Origin: Sulfidibacter corallicola
GTDB taxonomy: Bacteria; Acidobacteriota; Holophagae; Acanthopleuribacterales; Acanthopleuribacteraceae
DNA: 64,000 nt
Direction of reading: 5' to 3'
Assembly (NCBI RefSeq): GCF_017498545.1
Contig: NZ_CP071793.1
Span: forward strand, 9,976,256 to 10,040,255
Position numbers and translations under genes: made by a program. This document shows, piece after piece, positions 37,211 through 45,795 of this stretch (positions within the stretch are counted from its first letter, which is position 1; each line of letters starts with the position of its first letter). The notes under the pieces were generated by a model. The model was given only the letters and a program-made list of their open reading frames with translations. It had not been told where the DNA came from and searched no databases.

Positions 37211-39166
37211 ATGAAGGACAGCATGAAAAAATTCGTTTTATGTCAGTGGGTTCTTCTGGTGGCCATCCTGCCGGCCGCCGCGGCAGATATCTCCCAGGTA
37301 CGTTACCACTACGATACCTTGGGAAGAATTCACCAAACGGACTACCCCAGCGGTACCTCGGTCCAGCACAGCTACAACGCGATCGATGCCGGGATCACCA
37401 CCCGCTACGGTAGCGAAACCATCGTCAGCGACACCGCCTACGACGACGGAGGTCGACCGGTCAGGCGTTCCTACGCGTCGTACCAAGGCGCGGGCCTGGC
37501 CTCCCTTCAGCGTACGTATGACGGCTTGGGTCGACCCCAAAGCCGAACCGTAACCGTGAACGGGCAGATTCAGTACCGGTATTGGAATGCCGCGTTCAAC
37601 CCACGCGGTTTGATATCCGGCGCGATACGCAACGATCCTGGCTACAGCGCGGTCATGTCTTACGCGTACGACGGGCGAGGCCAACTGACCGATGTTCATT
37701 ACGGCAACGAGCAACTTTCCTTCGCCTACGACGAATTGGGAAACCTCCTGGAGAAGTCCGGAATCGACTCCTCCCAGCACGATCTCTACATGCCATCCGT
37801 CCAGCAACATTTCAGTGCGGGCAATCCCTTTCATCGCGACGATTGGAGATACGACGATGCCGGCAGGCTCGTTCGGGACGATCAATACACCTACGAACAC
37901 AATCCGGCAGGTTTGCTGGTCGCGATCAAAGAAAGGGGCACCCGCAAACTCATTGCGCACTACCTCTACAACACCAACGGCGAACGGGTGCGCGTGGTGG
38001 ATGAAACCGGCGTGAGCTATTACCATCGCGACACGACCGGCAAGGTCATCTCCGTCAGGAGGGTCGACACCGTGGGCGCCGTCAGTGGGCAGGAGTACGT
38101 GCATCACAATGGCGACCACGTGTTTACCGCCTATTACGACGACGGTGCCCAGCAAATCGATGCGGATTTACACGCCTCGGATTATTTCGGTAATGCGGCC
38201 ATTCGCTGGAAGCACGGCCGAGTCGACCGCTTCGAGTACAGTCCCTTCGGGCAGCAAATACACACGGGTTCCGTCGACCACGAGGGACCCTTCGGGTTTT
38301 CCGGCCACGAAGACGACGCCAGCGGAATCATTTATATGGTCAATCGCTACCAGGATCCGGTATCTGCTCGATTCCTGACACCGGATCCCGGCAGGGATTT
38401 CGATCCCTTCGTTCCCTCCAGCTACAACCTATACGTCTATGCTCACAACAGCCCGCTCAACTTCATCGATCCCAACGGCTTGGCGGATGAATTCACTTTC
38501 TCGATCACCAGCAAAATTTCGGTTGGCGGATCGATTCTGGAAGTGACGCGACTGTACAGTATGGAGCGCTACGCGACAGCCATCAGGATTCGTCTCGCCG
38601 CCGGCTTAACGATTTCAGGAAGTGGCGATCTTCCCGTTTCTGCCAACTTGGAAGTTCGCCACAGATCGGATTGGAGCGTGGATAGTTTCCAAATCGGAGG
38701 AGGCGCAGGCACTAAATCAGTGGGAGTGGAAGTCAGCACCCAATTCAGTATGGAAGATCTGTCCTCCAGCAATGGCGTGGTGGGCGTCGACAACGTTCAA
38801 ATAGGGCCGGAAAAAATTACCTTCAATACCACCACCGGAGAGTCCCGGACTATCGTCATCGGTACAGGCAGCAACAGTCTCGGCGGGGATTATGGGGCTG
38901 CGATCACCTTCAATATCGCCGATACCCAGTTGCGGGGCAAAGATGCGGCGGCTTTTAGAACCAGCACGATGCTCGTGGACGGTACGTATGGTGATTTTCT
39001 TGCCACGTCCGCAGCCTATGGGCTGTATTCCAAGGGTACCCAAATCGCCAAATCCATCCACGATACGGCCCGGACTGCCGGAACCGTCATTGACCGAGCC
39101 TATCAAATCCACAGGGGCGTCCAAGATCTCAGGCGCCGTTTTGCCAGGAAAAATTTTGGATTCTGA
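37211..39166 (+). CDS. RHS repeat protein with RHS core and variable C-terminal domain
   Basis: A 651-residue protein with its own signal peptide (MKKFVLCQWVLLVAILPAAAA) followed at once by YD repeats (VRYHYDTLGRIHQTDYPSG, FAYDELGNLLEKSG). The RHS-associated core lies at about 371-424: IIYMVNRYQDPVSARFLTPD, then NLYVYAHNSPLNFIDPNG. After the core comes a ~225-residue variable region that is beta-rich and then has a helical, basic end (IHRGVQDLRRRFARKNFGF); no known toxin motif was recognised. AAGGAGG precedes the ATG. It likely completes the shell of the preceding protein. No immunity gene follows; the next gene is on the other strand. Confidence 0.87.
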   Translation: MKDSMKKFVLCQWVLLVAILPAAAADISQVRYHYDTLGRIHQTDYPSGTSVQHSYNAIDAGITTRYGSETIVSDTAYDDGGRPVRRSYASYQGAGLASLQRTYDGLGRPQSRTVTVNGQIQYRYWNAAFNPRGLISGAIRNDPGYSAVMSYAYDGRGQLTDVHYGNEQLSFAYDELGNLLEKSGIDSSQHDLYMPSVQQHFSAGNPFHRDDWRYDDAGRLVRDDQYTYEHNPAGLLVAIKERGTRKLIAHYLYNTNGERVRVVDETGVSYYHRDTTGKVISVRRVDTVGAVSGQEYVHHNGDHVFTAYYDDGAQQIDADLHASDYFGNAAIRWKHGRVDRFEYSPFGQQIHTGSVDHEGPFGFSGHEDDASGIIYMVNRYQDPVSARFLTPDPGRDFDPFVPSSYNLYVYAHNSPLNFIDPNGLADEFTFSITSKISVGGSILEVTRLYSMERYATAIRIRLAAGLTISGSGDLPVSANLEVRHRSDWSVDSFQIGGGAGTKSVGVEVSTQFSMEDLSSSNGVVGVDNVQIGPEKITFNTTTGESRTIVIGTGSNSLGGDYGAAITFNIADTQLRGKDAAAFRTSTMLVDGTYGDFLATSAAYGLYSKGTQIAKSIHDTARTAGTVIDRAYQIHRGVQDLRRRFARKNFGF

Positions 39167-39172
39167 CCCAGG

Positions 39173-39197
39173 AAGGGCGGCATATGCCGCCCTTTTT
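39173..39197 (+). terminator. Rho-independent terminator after the RHS genes
   Basis: AAGGGCGGCAT and ATGCCGCCCTT form a perfect 11-bp stem that ends in a run of five T, starting seven bases after the RHS stop codon. It ends the sigma/kinase/RHS transcription block. Confidence 0.85.
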
Positions 39198-39221
39198 CAC
39201 CCCGAGAGAAAACCCGCAAAC

Positions 39222-39289
39222 CTCGTCGCCAAGAACCGGCATCCGCTGCGGGCCCAGTGATTGAAGGAGGACGGCGCCCTGGTTTGAGG
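39222..39289 (+). pseudogene. Decayed copy of the 3' end of a pentapeptide-repeat gene
   Basis: About 60 of 68 bases match the last codons and stop region of the gene at 27956-29116 (29051-29118). The remnant keeps AKN-HPL-AQ...LKEDGALV and the final stop, but TGG has become TGA, so it reads as stop inside the conserved tail. No further upstream part of the gene is left. Confidence 0.75.
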
Positions 39290-39330
39290 GGATCGAGACG
39301 GGCTCGAATCCTATCGCCTCACCAGACACA

Positions 39331-40368
39331 TCACCTTCCGAGCTGGCCCCGTTTGCGCAGACCTTTGGCGGTCAGCCGATAGCGTTGGGTCGGACTGCGG
39401 GGTGCCTCGGGCACGGTACGTTCGACCCATTCGCCTTCCAGCGCCGGAGCCAGGTAGTTCTTGCGAAACGAGGCGCGGTGGGAAAGCCCCAGGGCCGACA
39501 TGATCTCGGTACCGCTCAGCGGTCCCGACGAAAGCGACGCCATCAGGCGGATTACTTGGTCGCTTACTTGGTCGCTTACTTGGTCGCTTACTTGGTCGGT
39601 GCTCGAAGCCTCGAGGGCGGCATCGCGCAGAGCCGCCAACATAAACTCGATAAATGGAGTAGCATCCGCCTTGTTGTCCGACTCTGCGAGGACTCGATAA
39701 TATTCCGCTTGTCGCTCGCGGATCACCGCTTCCACGGGCAAGAACGCGAGCAATGGTTTCCACTGGCGGAGAATCAGCGTCTGCCATAACCTGCCCATCC
39801 GACCATTCCCATCGGCGAACGGGTGAATGAATTCCAACTCGTAATGGAAGACACAACTGGCGACCAGCGGATGCTCGTCACAGTGTTTCAGCCAATCGAG
39901 AAGCTGATCCACCAGAAAGGGAACTCGATCCGCCGGAGGAGCCATGTGGAGGAGCTGATCACCACGGAAAATCCCGACGCCACCCCCTCGAAAAGCACCG
40001 GGCCGACCTTCGAGACCCGCCATGAGGATGCCGTGTGCCGCCAAAAGATCGCCTCGAGAGGTCGGATCCCATCCGCCCATAGCGTCGTATGCGGAAAAAG
40101 CGTTGCGGACTTCCTGAATCTCACGGGGATCACCCAACACGGCCTTGCCATCGATGACTGCGGTAACTTGCTCCAAGGACATCGTATTGTTCTCGATTGC
40201 GAGCGAGGCTTGAATGGTCCGAATTCGATTTTCCCGCCGCAAACGGGGGGTCAACTGGCTTTCCGCTAAAACGGTGAGTCGCCCGATCCACTCGCTGATC
40301 TCGGCAACGAGGCGCAACACGGTTTGCGTCAAAGCATTGGGCGGTTGGTATCGATCGTGATGACTCAA
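39331..40368 (-). CDS. Fic family protein (adenylyltransferase)
   Basis: A 345-residue Fic protein, an enzyme that transfers AMP to hydroxyl groups of target proteins. The active-site motif HPFADGNGRMGR is complete (182-193). An inhibitory helix of the form SxxxE(N) is visible at S55-LAI-E59-N60, as in self-inhibited class II Fic proteins. Near residues 255-270 a run of (S/T)DQV units is coded by a 12-bp tandem repeat, and a C-terminal winged-helix-like region follows (GTEIMSALGLSHRASFRKNY). The first usable start is TTG with AGGTGAG upstream; the next Met would delete the inhibitory helix. It is divergent from the FHA gene. Confidence 0.9.
   Translation of the reverse strand: MSHHDRYQPPNALTQTVLRLVAEISEWIGRLTVLAESQLTPRLRRENRIRTIQASLAIENNTMSLEQVTAVIDGKAVLGDPREIQEVRNAFSAYDAMGGWDPTSRGDLLAAHGILMAGLEGRPGAFRGGGVGIFRGDQLLHMAPPADRVPFLVDQLLDWLKHCDEHPLVASCVFHYELEFIHPFADGNGRMGRLWQTLILRQWKPLLAFLPVEAVIRERQAEYYRVLAESDNKADATPFIEFMLAALRDAALEASSTDQVSDQVSDQVSDQVIRLMASLSSGPLSGTEIMSALGLSHRASFRKNYLAPALEGEWVERTVPEAPRSPTQRYRLTAKGLRKRGQLGR
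39554..39601. repeat. 12-bp tandem repeat inside the fic gene
   Basis: ACTTGGTCGCTT occurs at 39554, 39566 and 39578, and a variant at 39590. The period is a multiple of three, so changes in copy number would add or remove SDQV units without a frameshift. Confidence 0.9.
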
Positions 40369-40782
40369 ACGGGCTCACCTCATGTTCCTTCGGGTCCGGG
40401 CAACCTGGTGATTCGGTAGCTCATGGATACACCAAAAAAGAGACTCACTCAAGGCGATTCGCGTCATCGCAGCAAAGGAAAATTTTTGAATTCGGTCACA
40501 AGGAATCCAAGATCGTAGCCTGTCAATCTTGCCGGACGTCGTACATCCCGTGCCCCGGACTTTTTCCGAGTAACAAACAGCGTCACCTGAAATCCACCTT
40601 CGAGGTTGCGCGTGCGGCGCCTATTCGGGTTCCCATGGCATGACCAGGCACGACACCGAGAGAAAAAACACCAAGTTTCCCGGGTAGCCCACTCTATCCA
40701 CGAGAGCCCGCGACCTCGATTGACAAAAATCCAGGAACTTGGGAGAATCACCGAAACCAACTTTTCATATTCAGGTGAGCCC
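40369..40782. other. Divergent intergenic region
   Basis: About 410 bp between fic and the FHA gene. No gene or repeat recognised; it must contain both promoters. Confidence 0.4.
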
Positions 40783-41124
40783 ATGCCCAGGCTGGATTTC
40801 TACAATTACGACGATCTCACGTTGTTTGTCCGCATCAAACTCACGGATCGCAGCCTCCTGATCGGTCGCTCCTCCGATTGCCATGTGCAATTGCCCAATG
40901 AAAAAGTTTCGAGGATTCACGCCACGATTTTGGTCATGCCCGAAGAGCGGTACTCCCTAAAAGATTGCAGTGCGAACGGAACCCGCGTCAATGGCGCGAT
41001 CGTCGAGGGCGAGACCGAGCTCAACCCCGGCGATCGGATTTATATCGAGAACTACATCATCATCTATCAGCCCAAGGATGCCCCGGTCGAAGATTTGACG
41101 GAAGACCGCACGCTCAGGGGCTGA
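40783..41124 (+). CDS. FHA domain protein
   Basis: A 113-residue protein that consists almost only of an FHA domain, a phosphothreonine-binding module. The core is clear: LLIGRSSDCHVQLPNEKVSRIHATI (about residues 27-51), followed by LKDCSANGTRVNG. The conserved Arg (GRS), Ser and His (SRIH) and the NGT loop are all present, so binding should be intact. Start 40783 follows AGGTGAG; the frame runs 59 codons further upstream without domain content. It could read kinase output, for example from the Ser/Thr kinase encoded 8 kb upstream, but no partner is adjacent. Confidence 0.88.
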   Translation: MPRLDFYNYDDLTLFVRIKLTDRSLLIGRSSDCHVQLPNEKVSRIHATILVMPEERYSLKDCSANGTRVNGAIVEGETELNPGDRIYIENYIIIYQPKDAPVEDLTEDRTLRG

Positions 41125-41558
41125 ATCCGCCGGAGTCGCCTGCCCCGAGAAAGGGCCTGGGAATCGATACAGCTCGTCAAAAACAATTCGAAATACGTGT
41201 TCCCTGGCTTCCATGCTCCCCTGATTGCTTTTTTCCAGGAGCAAAGTGATCGGTTCGGCCTTGTCCACCACGTTCGTCAGATACCTTTATGGTCTTTCGT
41301 TCATTGCCCACATGAGTGTACCAGATAAACCGCCCCCTACCTCTTTGGGAGACGCGCGATTGTGGGGATGCCTGGCGTTCTTTGGATTTCCCATTGCGTA
41401 GGTAAAGGCGCAGTCATTTAGATGAACCAAGCCGGTGGAGCTCATGGTCGGATGGGCCGGGGTCTTGCCCGGGTTTAAACGAACACGTCATGCCTTCTCG
41501 GACAATGTCGTCTACATTGCAGGAAAGACCACGACCGCCCGCGCCGTTGTGGCTGCTC
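41125..41558. other. Intergenic region
   Basis: About 430 bp between convergent genes. No terminator or repeat was identified; short frames on both strands overlap and are not supported. Confidence 0.4.
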
Positions 41559-41777
41559 CTAGGGAATCTGCGCACAAGTTCCTTCCCAAACCTCAAAGCA
41601 AATGCGATTTCCGCTTCTCCAGAGCAGGCGGCAGCCGGTGGAGTACTCCCCACCGTAAACACAATGGCCTTCTTCGTTAAACCATTCGCAATCAAAACAC
41701 CCGCGCGTCAGCGCCCAGGCATTGAACCCTACGATGAGCATCAATGTCAGCACAATGACTGTGAATTTTTTCAACAT
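41559..41777 (-). CDS. Small secreted cysteine-rich peptide
   Basis: A 72-residue peptide with a clear signal sequence (MLKKFTVIVLTLMLIVGFNA, cleavage probably after WA at 22), leaving a mature part of about 50 residues with six cysteines (C27, C30, C39, C49, C60, C68) and several Trp. The even Cys count suggests three disulfides. AAGGAGAG lies just before the ATG, and the gene starts 12 bp after the stop of the upstream propeller gene, so it is real and co-transcribed. The size and the propeller neighbour recall the NVEALA-peptide/6-bladed-propeller loci of Bacteroidetes, but no family match is claimed. Confidence 0.75.
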   Translation of the reverse strand: MLKKFTVIVLTLMLIVGFNAWALTRGCFDCEWFNEEGHCVYGGEYSTGCRLLWRSGNRICFEVWEGTCAQIP

Positions 41778-41789
41778 GGTTCTCTCCTT

Positions 41790-42689
41790 CTATTTCAGAT
41801 CGATTCTCTTGAGTTCGATAACATCGGAACCATCCTTGGAAGAGCGTTTTTGTAGCAGCTCTCCATTGGGGCCCAGTACCACCGGCCCCACATCGGACTG
41901 CACCTTCCAGGGAGTCTTTGTTTGCTCCCGGTGATAGAGCAGAAACCTGTTTTCGCGGAAATTGCGATACGACACCAGCAGATCACCGGAGGGAGACACC
42001 GCGAATCCGGTGATGACTTGATACATGTCGTTCCACCAGTTCAACTCTCCCTTCCGAAACACGTCATCGAGCAGCGTTCCGGGAAAGCCGGGGTGAGTGA
42101 TCGTATCTACCTGTTTCCCATGCAGATCGAACACATCAATGCGAAAACGGAACGCATGGACGAAGTAGATCTTTCTGTCCTGTACCGCTAAAAAGCCGGA
42201 CTGCATACCAAACATTTCGTCCATTGGCTTCAGTGGATCTCCGAAGGACACCAGTTTCTTCCCAGAACGGGAAAACCGGTGGATCATTTTTTTGGTTTTT
42301 GGGTCAAAGCCCAATACAAACAGATCGTCGGGCATCAGCACCAAATCACTGCAGGGCATCCCCACTCGAATCTCTTGTCGAGGCACTAGGTCATGAGAAA
42401 AGAGAATGAGCGAACGCTTGCCAAAATCCGCCACGCCCACCTCCGACTCCGTGATCGCGAGATAGCGTAGCTTCTGGAACTCTTCGGGGCCTTGCCCTCT
42501 CTGGCAATAGGAGGACATGAGCACGCCAGTGTGATCGAGTTGGTACAGGCAATTGCTATTGCCATCGGACACAAAGATATGCTGCCGGGTGAAGCCGATA
42601 TCCCCGGCACTGTTGATCGCTTTGTCCAGCCGGATCGGTGGCGAAAGGCTGAGAATTCCTAAAAGAGCAATCAGAGTCGAATGGCCCAC
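41790..42689 (-). CDS. 6-bladed beta-propeller-like protein
   Basis: A 299-residue protein with a hydrophobic N-terminus (STLIALLGILSLSPP) and repeated blades of the type found in NHL/6-bladed propeller proteins: HIFVSDGNSNCLYQLDHTG, LRYLAITESEVGVADFGKR, KIYFVHAFRFRIDVFDLHG, FAVSPSGDLLVSYRNF. The GTG start has AAGGA upstream and overlaps the 3' end of the preceding gene by 19 bp, which suggests translational coupling. It lies between a membrane-anchored protein gene and a Cys-rich peptide gene, and is likely exported. Ligand unknown. Confidence 0.75.
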   Translation of the reverse strand: MGHSTLIALLGILSLSPPIRLDKAINSAGDIGFTRQHIFVSDGNSNCLYQLDHTGVLMSSYCQRGQGPEEFQKLRYLAITESEVGVADFGKRSLILFSHDLVPRQEIRVGMPCSDLVLMPDDLFVLGFDPKTKKMIHRFSRSGKKLVSFGDPLKPMDEMFGMQSGFLAVQDRKIYFVHAFRFRIDVFDLHGKQVDTITHPGFPGTLLDDVFRKGELNWWNDMYQVITGFAVSPSGDLLVSYRNFRENRFLLYHREQTKTPWKVQSDVGPVVLGPNGELLQKRSSKDGSDVIELKRIDLK

Positions 42690-43675
42690 ATTCTCGTCCT
42701 TTCTTCCTCGTCCGAATGAATCTGCGCCAGGAATCGCTGGCCCACATGCCCGCGCAAGATAAGATCATCAATCCAGCGTTCCTCTACGAGGAGGCCATCT
42801 CTCAATTTCATCAGATAGGTTTTGTTGCGAAACACCATAGGCTTATTCCGATGTCCCCGGATTTCATAAGCAGCGTAGGTAATCCACTCTTCATCCCGAA
42901 CCTTCATATAGATGCTGGGAGCAAACTTCACCACCGTGCCGTCATGCTGCACACCCAGCCGGATATTTGCCGCCCGATCTTCTTCCGGCGTCTCTGTGAG
43001 CGTATCGATCAACTCTTTGGGGTTCTTCCAATGGTAGTTCGGCTGTACTGGGTACTGCTCCAACAATTCCAATTGGTAATCCAGCACCATCACCTGCTGA
43101 ATCGCCGGAACCCAGAGCTTGAGCTGATTATCCGTCACCAGGGGACGCAATGCCTTCAGGCAGTACTCGTACTGCACGATGGTGAGGGGGTATTTGCGGG
43201 AAAGCAGATGCTGCTGTACGGTGTCGTAGCAGTAGAGCAGCAACTCTTCCGTATTCAGCGAACCCACAAAGAGCACCTCGTGTTTCCAATGCGCGAACGC
43301 AAAATCGCCACTGAGGCCGGGGTTGACCTTTCGGATCAACTCATAACTCCGATAGATCAGAAAATCGCCCATTCCGGCGGGATCAAACAAGATCAGATGG
43401 TCGCCGGACTGAAAGTAGTGGGGGGCATCCTCACGAGTAATTCTAAGGCTATGGGTCTCCTCCCCCTGGTGGCAACGCCAGGTCCCGTCCTTGTCCACAA
43501 AGTAGATGAGCTCGGAAGGCACGGGCTGGGGCACTGTCAATTTGGCGTCTAGGGGAGTTCCGGAATGCGCTGGTTTTGGAGAAGAGAGCAAATCAGCGGA
43601 GGTATCGCTGCGCACCACAAGCAGAGATCCCACCACGAGGATCAGAATTCCCAGAATCACAAAGGCATAACGCAT
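42671..43675 (-). CDS. Membrane-anchored protein of unknown function
   Basis: A 334-residue protein with an N-terminal transmembrane anchor (FVILGILILVVGSLLVV), a Pro/Ser-rich linker, and a domain of repeated beta strands with aromatic residues (ELIYFVDKDGTWRCHQGEE, HLILFDPAGMGDFLIYRSYE, VLDYQLELLEQYPV), which looks propeller-like. AAGGAA precedes the ATG. It is first in a three-gene leftward operon with the propeller and Cys-rich peptide genes, so all three probably act together outside the cytoplasm. Confidence 0.72.
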   Translation of the reverse strand: MRYAFVILGILILVVGSLLVVRSDTSADLLSSPKPAHSGTPLDAKLTVPQPVPSELIYFVDKDGTWRCHQGEETHSLRITREDAPHYFQSGDHLILFDPAGMGDFLIYRSYELIRKVNPGLSGDFAFAHWKHEVLFVGSLNTEELLLYCYDTVQQHLLSRKYPLTIVQYEYCLKALRPLVTDNQLKLWVPAIQQVMVLDYQLELLEQYPVQPNYHWKNPKELIDTLTETPEEDRAANIRLGVQHDGTVVKFAPSIYMKVRDEEWITYAAYEIRGHRNKPMVFRNKTYLMKLRDGLLVEERWIDDLILRGHVGQRFLAQIHSDEEERTRMWAIRL

Positions 43676-44211
43676 GGATTGGGTTCCTTGTCAATGATTC
43701 CTCCGGCAGCAAAATAAAGGAACAAGGAGACCGGAAGCTCTACGCAGGGCAGGGCAAATTACCTATCCCAGGTCACGAAAGTCAAGACTACACAGAAAGT
43801 ATAAAATTCACACTAAAAAGTATGCCACAAGTTAATTGATTTTAGGATGAAATTTCCGAACATACATAACGTGCATCACGCCAACCGTGAAGCTGTCTCT
43901 CTCCCCCTGCATCCAGCGTCAACTCATTCAGCGTTTCCGGGAGTTAATACCTGAAATGCTAATGCTTTGCCAGGTATTTACGGATCGCTTCGGCGTTGAC
44001 CATTTCACTCAGACCATCGCTGCACAGCAGAATCAGATTACCGGATTCCAGCGGTACTTCTCGGATTCAGACTCCAATTTCGCCCTGCCTGCATTGGCCA
44101 TGCCCCACCCGGCTTAATCCGAGAAACACTTGAGCCTACCTTTGCCGGAATCAGCCACAAAAGCGACAGTACGCCCACGACTAAAGCACCTCGCGAGTTC
44201 GGCCAGAAGGA
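43676..44211. other. Intergenic region with a gene relic
   Basis: About 535 bp of A+T-rich DNA with no intact gene; it contains the PP2C fragment at 43959-44084. An A+T-rich patch at about 43790-43870 may carry the promoter of the operon at 41559-43675. Confidence 0.5.
43959..44084 (-). pseudogene. C-terminal relic of a PP2C-type protein phosphatase
   Basis: Read leftward, the frame gives VPLESGNLILLCSDGLSEMV and then NAEAIRKYLAKH before a TAG. This matches the C-terminal metal-binding block of PPM/PP2C phosphatases (GD.lLLCSDGL.dmv). A TGA lies in frame about eleven codons before that block (following GEIGV), and no N-terminal half is present. It is therefore a broken fragment. The missing phosphatase would have been a natural partner of Ser/Thr kinase and FHA proteins like those nearby. 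Confidence 0.65.
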
Positions 44212-45591
44212 TCACTTCAAATGGAGTGGCAATCTCTTGGTATCATACTTCGACCAAAAGGTTCGCTTACGACCATGGTCCCGAAATAATTCATCCACGA
44301 ACCCTGTATGATGTCGAATATGTTTCCAATCAGTAATGGATACACTCAATTCGTCCAACTTTTTCAAATAACCAACACCATACGAATAGGATTTGGTTCT
44401 ACCACATCGGAGAATGGAAGTCAGCAATCCACGGTAAATCACCGTTGATGCCAACAATCGTTCTTCTCTTTCCAAAAACTCGGCCAAAGAGAGAAGGTAT
44501 TCATAGTTGGCATGTTCAAGTTCCTTCGCTCTATCGATAGTATAGAATTCCAGCGCGTCAACCTGGCCAGTGGACCGAAGAAACGCAACATCGGAACACC
44601 AAAAGTGCGGATTCTCGAGGATCAATGCCACTTCATTGGTGACGAGTTTCTCCCGCTCCCCCTGACCCACGACATCCAATAGTTCCTGCAACGCTTCGAG
44701 AGTACGATGCGACTGGAACTTCCGGTACAAGACCTCGGCCAGCTTGGTTTCATCGCCCAGCTTCCGGGAAACCTCGATCCACAACCGCTCCAGTTCACCG
44801 ACCATACTCGTTTCCCCTTCCGGGATCTTGCGTAACCAAGCCGCGGCCGTCCGAACATCGCCTTTCACCAGGTAAACCCGGGCGATGTCGATGCAAGCAG
44901 CCGCCTTTGCCTTTCCATCTGTATATCCGAATGAAGCCAGCCGGGTTCGTTCATAGAGTTGGAGGTCATCTATCTGTAGAGCCAGAGATTGAACCAGCGT
45001 CAAGAGGTGGTATTTCTGGTGTTCATCCTTCTCACCATCCGCCCACTTCTGAAGCTTGGCTATCATCGTATCGATCATCGATTCCGGGAGCCAATCCTCT
45101 GCAAAATCGATCAAGGCATCCCGAACACCATAGCGATCCACGCGGCAAAGCCGAAGTATGAGTTCGGCAACCTTCTCTTTATCGGGACAGCGTGTGGCGT
45201 AATCCTCAAATACCGCTTGCGCCTCGAGACGAAACAACTCGATGACATAATCATCGGGAGCATCGCAGTAGCCCAGCGTTTTCCGGTCAGTTTCATAAAA
45301 AGTGGCGACAAGATCGAGGCCCTCAAAGGGATCAGTGACATGGTTCTCCAAATCCCTGAGTAACTGCTCCAATTCTTCAACATATGACCACGAATCTCTT
45401 GGAGAATCCTCGTAGTCCGACCAATCCAAACGGGCCAGTTCTTTCTTGATTCGAAGCACGTGCTCCTCCGGAGCTGCGGTCAGACACTCGACCGCCCGCG
45501 CCGCCTCTTCCGACCGCTCGGCAAGTTTCAATAGGGTCTCAGCCAGGGTCTCGGCGCCCAAAGCGATCAGGTCCCGTTTTCTATCTTTCAT
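44212..45591 (-). CDS. DUF6880-like helical repeat protein
   Basis: A 459-residue cytoplasmic protein, almost all alpha-helical with TPR/HEAT-like repeats (IDIARVYLVKGDVRTAAAWL, LAEVLYRKFQSHRTLEALQE). The N-terminus LIALGAETLAETLLKLAERS and the C-terminal H..FVDELFRDHGRKRTFW are the features I associate with DUF6880 proteins; the match is by memory and moderate. The ATG at 45591 is preceded by a GTG one codon upstream, and AAGGTGG lies upstream. Function unknown. Confidence 0.7.
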   Translation of the reverse strand: MKDRKRDLIALGAETLAETLLKLAERSEEAARAVECLTAAPEEHVLRIKKELARLDWSDYEDSPRDSWSYVEELEQLLRDLENHVTDPFEGLDLVATFYETDRKTLGYCDAPDDYVIELFRLEAQAVFEDYATRCPDKEKVAELILRLCRVDRYGVRDALIDFAEDWLPESMIDTMIAKLQKWADGEKDEHQKYHLLTLVQSLALQIDDLQLYERTRLASFGYTDGKAKAAACIDIARVYLVKGDVRTAAAWLRKIPEGETSMVGELERLWIEVSRKLGDETKLAEVLYRKFQSHRTLEALQELLDVVGQGEREKLVTNEVALILENPHFWCSDVAFLRSTGQVDALEFYTIDRAKELEHANYEYLLSLAEFLEREERLLASTVIYRGLLTSILRCGRTKSYSYGVGYLKKLDELSVSITDWKHIRHHTGFVDELFRDHGRKRTFWSKYDTKRLPLHLK

Positions 45592-45795
45592 CACGGCACC
45601 ACCTTAAATGATCTTAGGAGTGGCAACACATTGCTTTTAACACCGAAACGGGTTTACCCCTTAAGCAGGGCATAAATCGGAATTGTGACCCCTATCTCTG
45701 GAAATCGAATCATCCATGTTTCCATGAGGCGTCTGTCACTGGCCATTGGGATATCCCCAGTTTTCGTTCAAATTGACCCGCCGATCCGAATGGCT

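Noticed and set aside
38480..39166. RHS tip as a known toxin with immunity gene
   Set aside because: No nuclease, deaminase or other toxin motif was recognised and no small gene follows before the terminator.
43887..44117. 76-codon plus frame
   Set aside because: It lies opposite the PP2C relic, which explains the open frame.
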